This document shows, in pieces, positions 15,304-22,128 of a DNA stretch of 34,060 nucleotides. Made by a program: the position numbers and the translations under genes. Every line of letters begins with the position of its first letter. Position 1 is the first letter of the stretch. The notes under the pieces are model-generated. The model saw nothing but the letters and a program-made list of their open reading frames with translations. It was not told the origin of the DNA and made no database searches. Location: positions 1-34,060 of IMG/VR virus record IMGVR_UViG_3300010883_000192; one strand, 5' to 3'. This stretch comes from a virus.

Positions 15304-15747
15304 CTAGCTCTTAACCTTGAGTCTACGCGCTCCAGAGTTTCGATACGTACAAACTTTGTCGAACTCCTCGGGCGTGAGGTAACGCTTTAGCTCAGTGATA
15401 CCAATTTTAGCTACAGCTAAAAACGTCTCAACATCTAGCTTCTCGTAGATCACATCTACAGCGGCCAGCTCACCTTCTTTGTATTTTGGAGACGCGACTA
15501 TTGAGTGCATAAAACCTTCGAGAACACGCTCGTCTTCGGGGGCCGTATGTTCGTCAACGTACTCAAATAAAGTTTTCTTAGCTGCGGCTACCCTAGCCTT
15601 CAACGGTTCAAGCTCTTTAAGTGCCATGTCGTACGCGTTTTTGTCCTCAACGTAGTCATCTATCGCCTGAGTAACATTTGCAATATTTACCGCATCTACA
15701 TCATGTACTACAGTATTTTTAATGCCTGATAAGAATTTTAAAGCCAT
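15304..15747 (-). CDS. Hypothetical coiled-coil protein (147 aa), replication operon
   Basis: Residues about 30-70 form a probable coiled coil (KNAYDMALKELEPLKARVAA), and a basic tail (SGARRLKVKS) ends the protein. The region LKRYLTPEEFDKVCTYRN recurs in phage proteins of unknown role. AAGGAGAG lies five bases before ATG. It lies between helicase and primase genes and has its own promoter with a perfect inverted repeat (15776-15804), so it is probably regulated separately. A primase/helicase accessory function is a guess. Confidence 0.75.
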   Translation of the reverse strand: MALKFLSGIKNTVVHDVDAVNIANVTQAIDDYVEDKNAYDMALKELEPLKARVAAAKKTLFEYVDEHTAPEDERVLEGFMHSIVASPKYKEGELAAVDVIYEKLDVETFLAVAKIGITELKRYLTPEEFDKVCTYRNSGARRLKVKS

Positions 15748-15775
15748 TGTGCTCTCCTTAGTTAATGTTGTGGTA

Positions 15776-15804
15776 ACACTACATTAAACGTAGTGTCATG
15801 TCAA
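15776..15804 (-). promoter_or_regulatory. Promoter with ACACTAC/GTAGTGT inverted repeat
   Basis: TTGACA (15804-15799) is followed after 17 bases by TAGTGT (15781-15776). A perfect 7-bp inverted repeat ACACTAC, 7 bases, GTAGTGT (15776-15796) covers the spacer and the -10. This is a wider-spaced relative of the TAGTGnCACTA dyad of the other TTGACA promoters. The -10 is weak, so the inverted repeat may be more significant than the promoter. Confidence 0.55.
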
Positions 15805-17063
15805 TAATAAAGTTTGCCATCCTGTACGGAATCCATCTCCCCAAACTGCAACCAGTTTGGCCCATTTTGAAACTCCCAGCGAATATTGAAGCTCCCAGTT
15901 TCGCCAGAACGTCCCTTCATTATTGTGACTGCTCGTGTGTCGATAAGATGATTGTCTTCGATCTTTTCGGCTTGTAAAAGTGCCATAACTAACGAGCTGA
16001 TTTGCCCCACGGAATCTGTTTGTGCGATATCCTCAACGCCCAATTCATCTTCCTTACCTTTGTTTATTTTCTTTTGTGCCTCTCGATTTAACTGATGGCT
16101 ACAAGCAACAGGAATGTCTAGCCCTTCGGCAAGAACCGACTTCATATCCTCCATATTTTGCGTGGCCCTATCCCATCGACCTAACCGCTTATCTGGGTGC
16201 CGAAGTAGGTACGCTGCGTCGATCAAAACTATGTCGGGTCTGAGCTGCTGCGCCTGTAAAGTAATGTCTTCGATTGTCGAACTCAACGCTCCGTCGAGAA
16301 TGTGGAAGGGGTGCTTGCCCGTAATGTCTTGAAGCCCCGTACTCATGCTGTTGTATAACTCCGTTGGCAACGTACCTGTCACTATGTTTGTAAGAGGTAA
16401 ATTTAACATCATTGCTGTTAGCCGTTGCATAATTGGGAGGGGCTTCATCTCCATTGAAACGAACAACGGCACCTTTCCCTGCAACCAACAATTTAACGCA
16501 ATGTATAACATCATAAAAGTCTTGCCTGCCCCGGGCCTTCCTACGATCGTGGCTACGTCACCTCCATGTAGCCCTCCGGTCATCTGGTCGGGAGTATTCC
16601 ACCCTAACCTTACGCCTTCGTTGTCTGGAAGTTGGGCATTGGCGTACGCGGCCAACACCGCAGAATTTCCTTGCTCGATATAGTTAACTAATTTGTTTGG
16701 CTGCTCTCGGTGGTACAGTGCTGCGCACATCCCGCTTAGTAGCTTAAGTCCCTCGACATAGTCTTTGTTGTTGACCATGTCTGACGCTTCTATCATGGTT
16801 TTTTTCATCTCGACTTTCATGTATCTGTCGATGACTTGGTCGTAGTAATAACTGGGGGGTTCTTCGGTGCTTGGCAGTACAATGCCCTGCTCTAAAAATG
16901 CCTCCCCCGAAGGATAGACCCCGTGCTTTAAGGCATGCTCAGTAGCGAACGTGTAAACGTCTACCTCCTTTCCGCCTACAAACAAGTCCTCAGACAAATC
17001 GAACTTAGATAAGTCTCCCACATTCTGAATTGACCCCAGTAATTTAAGTCCAGCGGATGCCAT
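15801..17063 (-). CDS. DnaB-type replicative helicase
   Basis: It is a hexameric 5'-3' helicase of the RecA-fold. Walker A is GRPGAGKT at 175-182 and the catalytic Glu is E205 (FVSMEMK). Walker B is VLIDAAYL with D282. Motif H4 is SHQLNRE with Q324, and the arginine finger is R385 in KGRSGETG. The N-terminal 150 residues are helical, as in DnaB/gp41. GGAGAT precedes ATG closely. It lies next to a degenerate helicase-loader-like gene upstream and the primase downstream. This is the order of a compact phage replisome. Confidence 0.93.
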   Translation of the reverse strand: MASAGLKLLGSIQNVGDLSKFDLSEDLFVGGKEVDVYTFATEHALKHGVYPSGEAFLEQGIVLPSTEEPPSYYYDQVIDRYMKVEMKKTMIEASDMVNNKDYVEGLKLLSGMCAALYHREQPNKLVNYIEQGNSAVLAAYANAQLPDNEGVRLGWNTPDQMTGGLHGGDVATIVGRPGAGKTFMMLYIALNCWLQGKVPLFVSMEMKPLPIMQRLTAMMLNLPLTNIVTGTLPTELYNSMSTGLQDITGKHPFHILDGALSSTIEDITLQAQQLRPDIVLIDAAYLLRHPDKRLGRWDRATQNMEDMKSVLAEGLDIPVACSHQLNREAQKKINKGKEDELGVEDIAQTDSVGQISSLVMALLQAEKIEDNHLIDTRAVTIMKGRSGETGSFNIRWEFQNGPNWLQFGEMDSVQDGKLYY

Positions 17064-17092
17064 ACAATCTCCATACGATTAGTTGGTTATAG

Positions 17093-17674
17093 TTATGTTT
17101 CGATAATACAAAAATTTTGCTGAATGTGCTCGGCAAAAACATCCCCGAACTGCACTCTTAAAGACTTAAAATCTCGAACGTACAAAAAAGTCTGCAAACC
17201 TTTACTCACCCTCATCAGGAGAATTGAGTACAAACGCTGCTTAAGCCAGTCGGACACCTCCCCGTTATCAGGGATCGAGAAGTCTGGCACGAATAGGCAG
17301 TCTTTGTCGATAGGCTCCTCAGATTTAATCATGTCGGAAAGTTCGTGCAGAGTCCTTAGCTGTACCCTTTTTTTATTTCGTATAAGCATGCCCGAAAGCC
17401 CAATCATACGCTTGTACACCTCAGTAGATGACATAGAGGTAAATGCCAAGCCGTACAAGTTGTCATCTACTAGGCTTGGGTAGTTTAGTACGTAATCTAG
17501 CTCTGCGGTTTTGGCATACATCCTGCTGTCGTTCAACAGTGCTGCCATAGGAATGTTGGCACCTCGAACAACCGCGTCTACGACACGCGTAAGCCCTACA
17601 TGGTACGGGCAATCCGCCACTAAAACCTTGCTGTCAAACGCCTCGTCCAAGGTTTTATTCATTGACATATTCAT
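17093..17674 (-). CDS. Helicase-loader-like protein, P-loop apparently lost (193 aa)
   Basis: I start it at MNMSMNKTLDEAFDSK, where GGGAG lies six bases before ATG. An upstream TTG ten codons earlier lacks a ribosome site. The C-terminal half reads CLFVPDFSIPDNGEVSDWLK, then RLYSILLMRVSKGLQTFLYV. This resembles the DnaC/IstB pattern (LLxxDDxG, W...QLYxLLxxR, G.xTIxTxN), but the paired Asp and the Walker A Lys are absent. The N-terminus (KVLVADCPYHVGLTRVVDAV) sits where a P-loop would be. Its place immediately before the DnaB-like helicase supports a loader or adaptor role. Confidence 0.6.
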   Translation of the reverse strand: MNMSMNKTLDEAFDSKVLVADCPYHVGLTRVVDAVVRGANIPMAALLNDSRMYAKTAELDYVLNYPSLVDDNLYGLAFTSMSSTEVYKRMIGLSGMLIRNKKRVQLRTLHELSDMIKSEEPIDKDCLFVPDFSIPDNGEVSDWLKQRLYSILLMRVSKGLQTFLYVRDFKSLRVQFGDVFAEHIQQNFCIIET

Positions 17675-17714
17675 AGTTTTCTCCCTTGTCCTATAAATTC
17701 GCAACTCATGGCGT

Positions 17715-17744
17715 ATGATACATCTTTATCTTTTGCTTTTTCAA
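17715..17744 (-). promoter_or_regulatory. Promoter, GTTGAAAAA class
   Basis: The minus strand reads TTGAAA (17744-17739), an 18-base spacer starting AAGCAAAAGA, and TATCAT (17720-17715). It lies in the short gap between the winged-helix gene and the loader-like gene, and would transcribe loader, helicase and beyond. Confidence 0.65.
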
Positions 17745-17760
17745 CCCCCAAATGCTGTGC

Positions 17761-18759
17761 TTATTGAGGCTCTGCCGTTCCTGAGTACTTCGATGCCTTT
17801 GCGTTTCCGGCAAATTCGGAGGCACTAAAATCTTCGGACGGTGCTGTGCCGCTAAGGGTAAACTCTAAAGCTAAAGCTCGGTGCTGGAGTATCACCCACA
17901 AAATCGGGGTATCCCCTGCGGATGGGAGGGAGGATCGAGTTTTTACAAAGCCCAAAAAAGCCTTCCAGTTATTAACTACGTAGTGCAGTATTTCTGCTAA
18001 CTGCTCCTCGCCTCCAAGACCCTGATCGACTAACTCGGTACGAAACACTTGCAGCTTTTTTATAATGCCTAGGCTCGGTGCTTGGTACATCTCCCCGAGT
18101 TCAGCAGGTGCGTACTGTGAACTTAAGATCATTTCTTTCCAGAGATTACTAATCTTTTCGTAAGGCAACTTCTTAGAAGACCCCCTGACTTTGATAAGTA
18201 TATCTAGGGCTTTATCCTCAAGTGTAACTTTTGATTTTGATTTTGATTTTGAATTTGCTAGGTACTCATCAGCTTTTACGTGCTTCAATGTTTTCTTATC
18301 ATTCATACTAAAATTCTCCTCTAAGGCATCCATGTTAATTTTGTCTTGCGGAATACTTTCCGCTTTATTCTTTGATTTATTCTTTGATTTATTCTTTGAT
18401 TTATTAAGGTGCTCCTCCGGCAAGCCTTGATTGCTTTTACGGCAAGTCTTGATTGCTTTAAACGCATCTAAGACTTGCGTTTCTAGCATGTGGTACTTGT
18501 TCTTTTTTTGGGGGTTATCCTGTCTTGTGTACTTCGATATTCGGATAATCCTGCGAGCCTCTAAGGATTTTATTGCTCGGTTAACCGTAGATACAGAGTA
18601 CCCCGTAGCTTTTGCTACTCGACCTTGGCTAGGCCACGAGTCCCAGTTGGTGCTGCAATGACTCACGAGAGTTAAGAGGACTAACTTTTCAGTGGGAGAT
18701 AAGTCGCTACGACTTTGAAGTATTATCTTAGTAAGCTCGTACCCTGTGCCCACACTCAC
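17761..18759 (-). CDS. Replication initiator-like winged-helix protein (332 aa)
   Basis: The N-terminal 85 residues form a winged HTH of the helix_36 type (LSPTEKLVLLTLVSH, then WPSQGRVAKATGYSVSTVNR, then LEARRIIRISK), as in lambda-O-like initiators. The middle is low-complexity, with NKSKNKSKNKSKNK (about 118-131) and SKSKSKSK (about 170-177), encoded by short DNA direct repeats. The C-terminal 150 residues are helical and could contact helicase or loader. The start is GTG, overlapping the previous gene by GTGA, with AAGGTG upstream. Position before loader and DnaB supports an origin-binding role. A transcription regulator is the alternative. Confidence 0.65.
   Translation of the reverse strand: MSVGTGYELTKIILQSRSDLSPTEKLVLLTLVSHCSTNWDSWPSQGRVAKATGYSVSTVNRAIKSLEARRIIRISKYTRQDNPQKKNKYHMLETQVLDAFKAIKTCRKSNQGLPEEHLNKSKNKSKNKSKNKAESIPQDKINMDALEENFSMNDKKTLKHVKADEYLANSKSKSKSKVTLEDKALDILIKVRGSSKKLPYEKISNLWKEMILSSQYAPAELGEMYQAPSLGIIKKLQVFRTELVDQGLGGEEQLAEILHYVVNNWKAFLGFVKTRSSLPSAGDTPILWVILQHRALALEFTLSGTAPSEDFSASEFAGNAKASKYSGTAEPQ
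18229..18252. repeat. Four TTTTGA hexamer repeats inside the initiator-like gene
   Basis: TTTTGA occurs four times head to tail, encoding the SKSKSK stretch. Very A/T-rich. Together with the 12-base repeats at 18364-18405 it resembles the origin of lambda-type phages, which also lies inside the initiator gene. Confidence 0.7.
18364..18405. repeat. 12-base tandem repeats (3.5 copies) inside the initiator-like gene
   Basis: The unit TTTATTCTTTGA repeats with a strict 12-base period for about 42 bases. On the coding strand this gives the NKSK repeats of the protein. Copies are identical at DNA level. They are candidate iterons for the protein's own winged helix. Confidence 0.75.
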
Positions 18760-19049
18760 GGGTTACACCTTGAGGGCTTTACGACCAAGCGCAGCATAGA
18801 GCCGCACGAGCCTTGCACTACCTTAACCGACAAATAGCCTTTGCCCTCCAACGACTCAAGGGTAGACATAAGCTCTTGGTAACTCATGTGTCCTGCGTGA
18901 TGCTGTATCGTAGAGGTCTTTACATAGCTTTCTCCTGCACCCTTTATCAGTAATGCTGGTAGGGTCATCAAGGTGTACAGGATAAGTTTTTCGATTGCGG
19001 ATATACGGTTATCAAACAGGACATTGCTGTACTCGTTTGGGCAGGCCAT
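18756..19049 (-). CDS. Small winged-helix-like protein (97 aa)
   Basis: The pattern ISAIEKLILYTLMTLPALL, then VKTSTIQHHAGHMSYQELM, then LEGKGYLSVKVVQG is a compact winged helix. It is similar in layout to the N-terminus of the next gene (SPTEKLVLLTL, GYSVSTVNRAIKSLEARRII). It may be a truncated paralogue that modulates the initiator or binds the same DNA. The ATG follows GAGGCG and overlaps the previous stop (TAATG). The end overlaps the initiator start. Confidence 0.65.
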   Translation of the reverse strand: MACPNEYSNVLFDNRISAIEKLILYTLMTLPALLIKGAGESYVKTSTIQHHAGHMSYQELMSTLESLEGKGYLSVKVVQGSCGSMLRLVVKPSRCNP

Positions 19050-19597
19050 TACGCGCCTCTAACCTTTTCATTTTGAAATCTAAACACTTGGTTGATTGCC
19101 GAATGTACCATCATCTTTTCGTCAACTGTCTCCCCTGTCATCTCCTCGAAATTAGAAATAAACATCTTAGATAACTTGGTACAATCCAGTACCCCCTTTT
19201 TGTAGTACTCGGGGTCTCCCATAGCTATTGGTTGCCCGACTTGAATCTTTGCCCGCACCGCGTTAACTTCAACCCAACGTATAGGTTTTTTGGAGCACTC
19301 TAGCAAAGACTCAGCGCGAAATTTTAAGTGCTCGGAAGTCATTTTATTTAGCTTGCCGTCCATATAGCCGGACTCGTTTTCGTAGTAGTCGTCGTACGCT
19401 AACCTTATCTTGCCTCCAACAAGTATGCCCTGCTCAGTTAAAATACAAAAAAGCCTAACAGCATAGTGCATGTCGTTATCAACGCGTTTAAGTACTAAGT
19501 AGTTGTTGTCTCCATCTAGTCCCCGCATGATAAAGTCCGCGTACTGCTTATCAAATCCCGCAGGCGTGGTGTCGCATATCTTAGGTTCCGTATCCAT
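19049..19597 (-). CDS. Hypothetical protein (182 aa)
   Basis: Soluble mixed alpha/beta protein with no family I recognise. Noticeable segments are NYLVLKRVDNDMHYAVRLFC, with strand periodicity, and a helical C-terminus. AAGGAGAT precedes ATG. It sits between the AAA+ ATPase and the winged-helix genes in the early/replication operon and overlaps the next gene by one base. It may be linked to replication initiation by context only. Confidence 0.7.
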   Translation of the reverse strand: MDTEPKICDTTPAGFDKQYADFIMRGLDGDNNYLVLKRVDNDMHYAVRLFCILTEQGILVGGKIRLAYDDYYENESGYMDGKLNKMTSEHLKFRAESLLECSKKPIRWVEVNAVRAKIQVGQPIAMGDPEYYKKGVLDCTKLSKMFISNFEEMTGETVDEKMMVHSAINQVFRFQNEKVRGA

Positions 19598-19606
19598 ACT
19601 ATCTCC

Positions 19607-20794
19607 TTAAATGTTTTGGTTTTTCAAAAATTCAATTTTAATCTCACCCATAACTTTCTGGGTAATCTCGGCATGACTATACTCGGTTAAATTCAAGCCG
19701 TAAAGTTTTTGCAATATATCTGCACGTTCTTTCTGACTCATTTCGTAAATATGTTTGAGGTTATCCGATAAAATTTCGATAAAGGAATCTGCCGAATCTC
19801 TGCTTAACTTTTTAAACTCGATTGCGTAGTCGATACGTCCGGCCCGATAAAGTTCTGGGGGTATCGTACCCTCATCGTTAGTGGTCATTACTACAAATAC
19901 GTTTTCTTGATGCTCCTGTAGCCACCATAGCAAGTGAGATAGTAGACGCTGCATGGTGCCTGACTCGTCGTTAGATTGAAATATTTTTTCAACTTCGTCA
20001 ATTAGGAGAATGCAGGGTGCCGCGTTCTCGGCTTGGGCAAGGCATCGCATTAGCTGTTTTTCTGATTCGGAAAAATACTTAGACGACAACGACCCAATGT
20101 TTAGGAGGTACAAAGGTAAATCCAATGTTATAGCCAAATGCTTTGCTCCTAAAGTCTTGCCCGTCCCCGGTGGCCCTGTAAAAAGTAGCCCTCTTGGTCT
20201 CAATTCTTTTGGGGCGGAAGGGTAGAGCATAATGGCCCCGTCAACTTCCAACCATTCGTTTAGTTTTTTGTTTGGAAAATAAAAAGGTACGTCAAGTATG
20301 ACTTGCTCAAGGCCGTCTACTATCCCAAAAAATTGCCGCCTAACAGCCTGTACTCCTTGGTGCGTTAAAGAGCCAAACTGGGCAATGGTCAACTTGGCTA
20401 CTTCGACGATATCTTTGTACGACATACCTCCAAAACTAGCCACCAAATTTTCAGGGTACTCCCCCCCGTAATACTTTTCTGCGAACCGCTCGATCATAGT
20501 TCTAGGGGTAACTAGCTCGCCCCCGTCAAACAGCAAAGCAGACACACTAGTGGTGTTAACCAGCACTAGAGTTGCGTCAGAGTTTGAGAACTGCTTGTAC
20601 CATTTAATGTCATGTACAACTGCCGGATTTACGATGTAGTGGATCGACCCTTGAATTGCTGTTCTGAAACCTTCTAGCAGGGGCAGGCAGTCCTCTTGAG
20701 ATATCTCGTCTAGTACCGCGCCTATGTTAAGGGTGTCGTCTGTCTCGACGCGTATAAGGGGTATTCTGGCTGTCAGGGCTAGGGCTAGCTTCAT
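19607..20794 (-). CDS. AAA+ ATPase (FtsH/Ycf46-like module)
   Basis: The C-terminal half is a classic AAA module. Walker A is GPPGTGKT (207-214), Walker B CILLIDEVEK with D266 and E267, and sensor 1 is VVMTTND near 302-307. The arginine-finger segment is ELYRAGRID with R317 and R320. The N-terminal 190 residues resemble the degenerate N-terminal domain of Ycf46-type ATPases, with no protease domain, so it is probably a remodelling ATPase. Targets could be host proteins or the replication complex. AAGGAT precedes ATG. The start overlaps a 34-residue gene by ATGA. Confidence 0.85.
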   Translation of the reverse strand: MKLALALTARIPLIRVETDDTLNIGAVLDEISQEDCLPLLEGFRTAIQGSIHYIVNPAVVHDIKWYKQFSNSDATLVLVNTTSVSALLFDGGELVTPRTMIERFAEKYYGGEYPENLVASFGGMSYKDIVEVAKLTIAQFGSLTHQGVQAVRRQFFGIVDGLEQVILDVPFYFPNKKLNEWLEVDGAIMLYPSAPKELRPRGLLFTGPPGTGKTLGAKHLAITLDLPLYLLNIGSLSSKYFSESEKQLMRCLAQAENAAPCILLIDEVEKIFQSNDESGTMQRLLSHLLWWLQEHQENVFVVMTTNDEGTIPPELYRAGRIDYAIEFKKLSRDSADSFIEILSDNLKHIYEMSQKERADILQKLYGLNLTEYSHAEITQKVMGEIKIEFLKNQNI

Positions 20795-20895
20795 GTCGTA
20801 TCCTTTGTCGAGTATCTGGCGTTAGGGTCTAGCTTTAACCCGTAATCCCGTACGGGGTAGCTGCCGCAATCAGTTCTTATAAAAAATTTACGCAT
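20791..20895 (-). CDS. Very small protein (34 aa) coupled to the AAA+ gene
   Basis: The frame begins MRKFFIRTDCGSYPVRDYGL and ends KDTT, with AGGAG five bases before ATG. Its stop overlaps the ATG of the AAA+ ATPase gene (ATGA) and its start overlaps the end of the 20888-21490 gene. Ribosome site plus tight overlaps on both sides make it likely real despite its size. It may be a leader peptide that couples translation of the ATPase, or a small partner. No family recognised. Confidence 0.6.
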   Translation of the reverse strand: MRKFFIRTDCGSYPVRDYGLKLDPNARYSTKDTT

Positions 20896-21490
20896 GCTTA
20901 CTCCTAGCCCTGTTTAGTACGCGGTGTGTTGTTGGCGTGTGTGCCTGCCTGCGTGGTGGGTGCGTGGGCGTGGCCGTGGCTTGTTTGCTGGCATCAGTAA
21001 AATTAACAAATTGCTGATGGTCAGGTAAAGGTCGAGGCTTGTCGATACCCGCAAGGTCTGCGTCTACCCACTTCTGATCGCGCCACACCTGCACCTGCAA
21101 CTCAGCTAAGGGCACAGCGTCTAAAGTGCCAAACCATTGCTCCGGCTTACCTTTCTGCGCTCTCCCCGCTTGCTCCATTTTCCTGCGAATTTTTGCAGGG
21201 GTCTTAGCCTGTTTACAGGTTGACTGCCAGCCTGACAAGTGACGTTTCGAGATTAGCTTAAATCGAAAAAGTTTAAAAAGTGACTGGTACGTTTGCCAGT
21301 TAGGGTACTCTATTTGGCCTGCTTTAATTATTGGCTTAATGCAGGTAGGCTCATAAAGTTTGTTGCCGCTAAACCAGAGCACTTGTTTTTCTCGTGGTGC
21401 TAGTGCAGAGCCTGTTGGAATTAGTCCCCCACTATCCAAAATCAAAGACACCTTACCCTCGATAGTGTAGTGGTATTTAGTACCGCTCAT
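20888..21490 (-). CDS. Unknown protein with ADP-ribosyltransferase-like N-terminus (200 aa)
   Basis: The N-terminus reads YHYTIEGKVSLILDSGGLIP, then EKQVLWFSGNKLYEPT. The order LxHYT, ILxSGxIxP, WFSxN, (W/Y)EPT recurs in small proteins that look like the ADP-ribosyltransferase fold (His of a first strand, a Ser/Phe strand, then a Glu). This is pattern reading, not an established assignment. The C-terminus is basic and low-complexity (repeats of TP and R), which could bind nucleic acid. Phage ADP-ribosyltransferases such as T4 Alt modify host RNA polymerase, so a host-takeover role is conceivable. It overlaps its upstream neighbour by ATGA. Confidence 0.5.
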   Translation of the reverse strand: MSGTKYHYTIEGKVSLILDSGGLIPTGSALAPREKQVLWFSGNKLYEPTCIKPIIKAGQIEYPNWQTYQSLFKLFRFKLISKRHLSGWQSTCKQAKTPAKIRRKMEQAGRAQKGKPEQWFGTLDAVPLAELQVQVWRDQKWVDADLAGIDKPRPLPDHQQFVNFTDASKQATATPTHPPRRQAHTPTTHRVLNRARSKHA

Positions 21491-21729
21491 TGTTTTATTA
21501 TCTTAGCGAGCAAAGCCAACGACGCGTCGAGTTCAGAGCTGTCGATCATCTCGTTGCTTATTGCGAGATCGTCAAAAAACTTATCGTCGCCATACACGGA
21601 CGCATCAACTATGCGTAAGTAATTGTTAGGCTTGGCAACGGACGCGGGTAAGCCCTTAGAAAGAACTATGTTAATTGCCTCCTCCCTTACTCGCTCGTAC
21701 TCGTAATCCATTTGATCTTCGTAGCTCAT
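21487..21729 (-). CDS. Hypothetical acidic protein (80 aa)
   Basis: First gene of the operon started by the promoter at 21766-21794, with AAGGAGAT five bases before ATG. It is a helical, strongly acidic protein (MSYEDQMDYEYERVREEA at the start). Small acidic early phage proteins often mimic DNA or bind host enzymes, but there is no motif to support a particular target. Overlaps the next gene by ATGA. Confidence 0.75.
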   Translation of the reverse strand: MSYEDQMDYEYERVREEAINIVLSKGLPASVAKPNNYLRIVDASVYGDDKFFDDLAISNEMIDSSELDASLALLAKIIKQ

Positions 21730-21765
21730 TTGTATCTCCTTACGTTAATTTAATTTTCGATAAAC

Positions 21766-21794
21766 ACTGTATGTCGTCGTGACACTATTGTCAA
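21766..21794 (-). promoter_or_regulatory. Promoter of the AAA+/replication operon
   Basis: TTGACA (21794-21789), a 17-base spacer, then TACAGT (21771-21766). The spacer carries TAGTGTCACGA (21787-21777), a one-mismatch copy of the TAGTGTCACTA dyad, shifted by one base compared with the cassettes. A TGAACTTAAGATCA element lies 7 bases upstream of the -35. Confidence 0.8.
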
Positions 21795-21801
21795 TATTTT
21801 T

Positions 21802-21815
21802 TGATCTTAAGTTCA
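21802..21815. repeat. Near-palindrome TGATCTTAAGTTCA
   Basis: This is the same 14-base element as at 5888-5901, in the orientation TGAACTTAAGATCA on the minus strand. It is placed 7 bases upstream of the -35 of the promoter at 21766-21794. That is where a class II activator or a repressor could bind. Confidence 0.6.
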
Positions 21816-21816
21816 T

Positions 21817-21845
21817 AAAAAAGGGGGAGCGTATTAGCCCCCCTT
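21817..21845 (-). terminator. Rho-independent terminator after the 21853-22080 gene
   Basis: On the minus strand AAGGGGGGC, a TAATAC loop, GC, a bulged T, CCCCC, then TTTTTT forms a strong G/C stem with an immediate T run. It isolates the 75-residue cassette gene from the operon that begins at 21729. Confidence 0.88.
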
Positions 21846-21852
21846 GGATTGG

Positions 21853-22080
21853 CTAGCGAAGGTGGCAACCTTCCCAATCGACTGACAACATCATGCGCTT
21901 AGGCTTGTAGCCATCAGCACTCACGATTACGTCCGAAGACCACCAGTACGCGTTGTTGAAGTCTTGGCAAAGTGCGGGCTTGCGGCCCCATTTTACTTCG
22001 ACGTTTACAAGGCCCGGGTTGCCAGCTTTAAGCATGCGTTTTGCCATCGCTAGATTGGGCTTTTTGTTGACTACGTTCAT
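21853..22080 (-). CDS. Hypothetical basic protein (75 aa), stand-alone cassette
   Basis: Has AAGGAGATC before ATG, a perfect-consensus promoter 50 bases upstream and a strong terminator 8 bases downstream, so it is a single-gene unit. The protein is basic, with a helical start (NLAMAKRMLKAGNPGLVNVE) and aromatic residues around AYWWSSD. No family recognised. The expression set-up suggests abundant early product, perhaps aimed at the host. That last point is inference. Confidence 0.8.
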   Translation of the reverse strand: MNVVNKKPNLAMAKRMLKAGNPGLVNVEVKWGRKPALCQDFNNAYWWSSDVIVSADGYKPKRMMLSVDWEGCHLR

Positions 22081-22128
22081 GGCGATCTCCTTAAGGATTG
22101 GGGGGTAGTTCTCTCGACTTCAGGTAAT

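Noticed and set aside
17093-17704. 203-residue version of the loader-like protein
   Set aside because: It needs a TTG start before the ribosome site AGGACAAGGGAG, which clearly serves the later ATG.
18364-18405. Tandem repeats as a CRISPR-like array
   Set aside because: The 12-base units have no spacers and lie inside a coding frame; they are simple direct repeats.
19598-19625. GTTGAAAAA-like promoter before the 19049-19597 gene
   Set aside because: TTTTGAAAAACC occurs at the end of the AAA+ gene but the 18-base spacing leads to GATAGT, within the start region; not a convincing -10.
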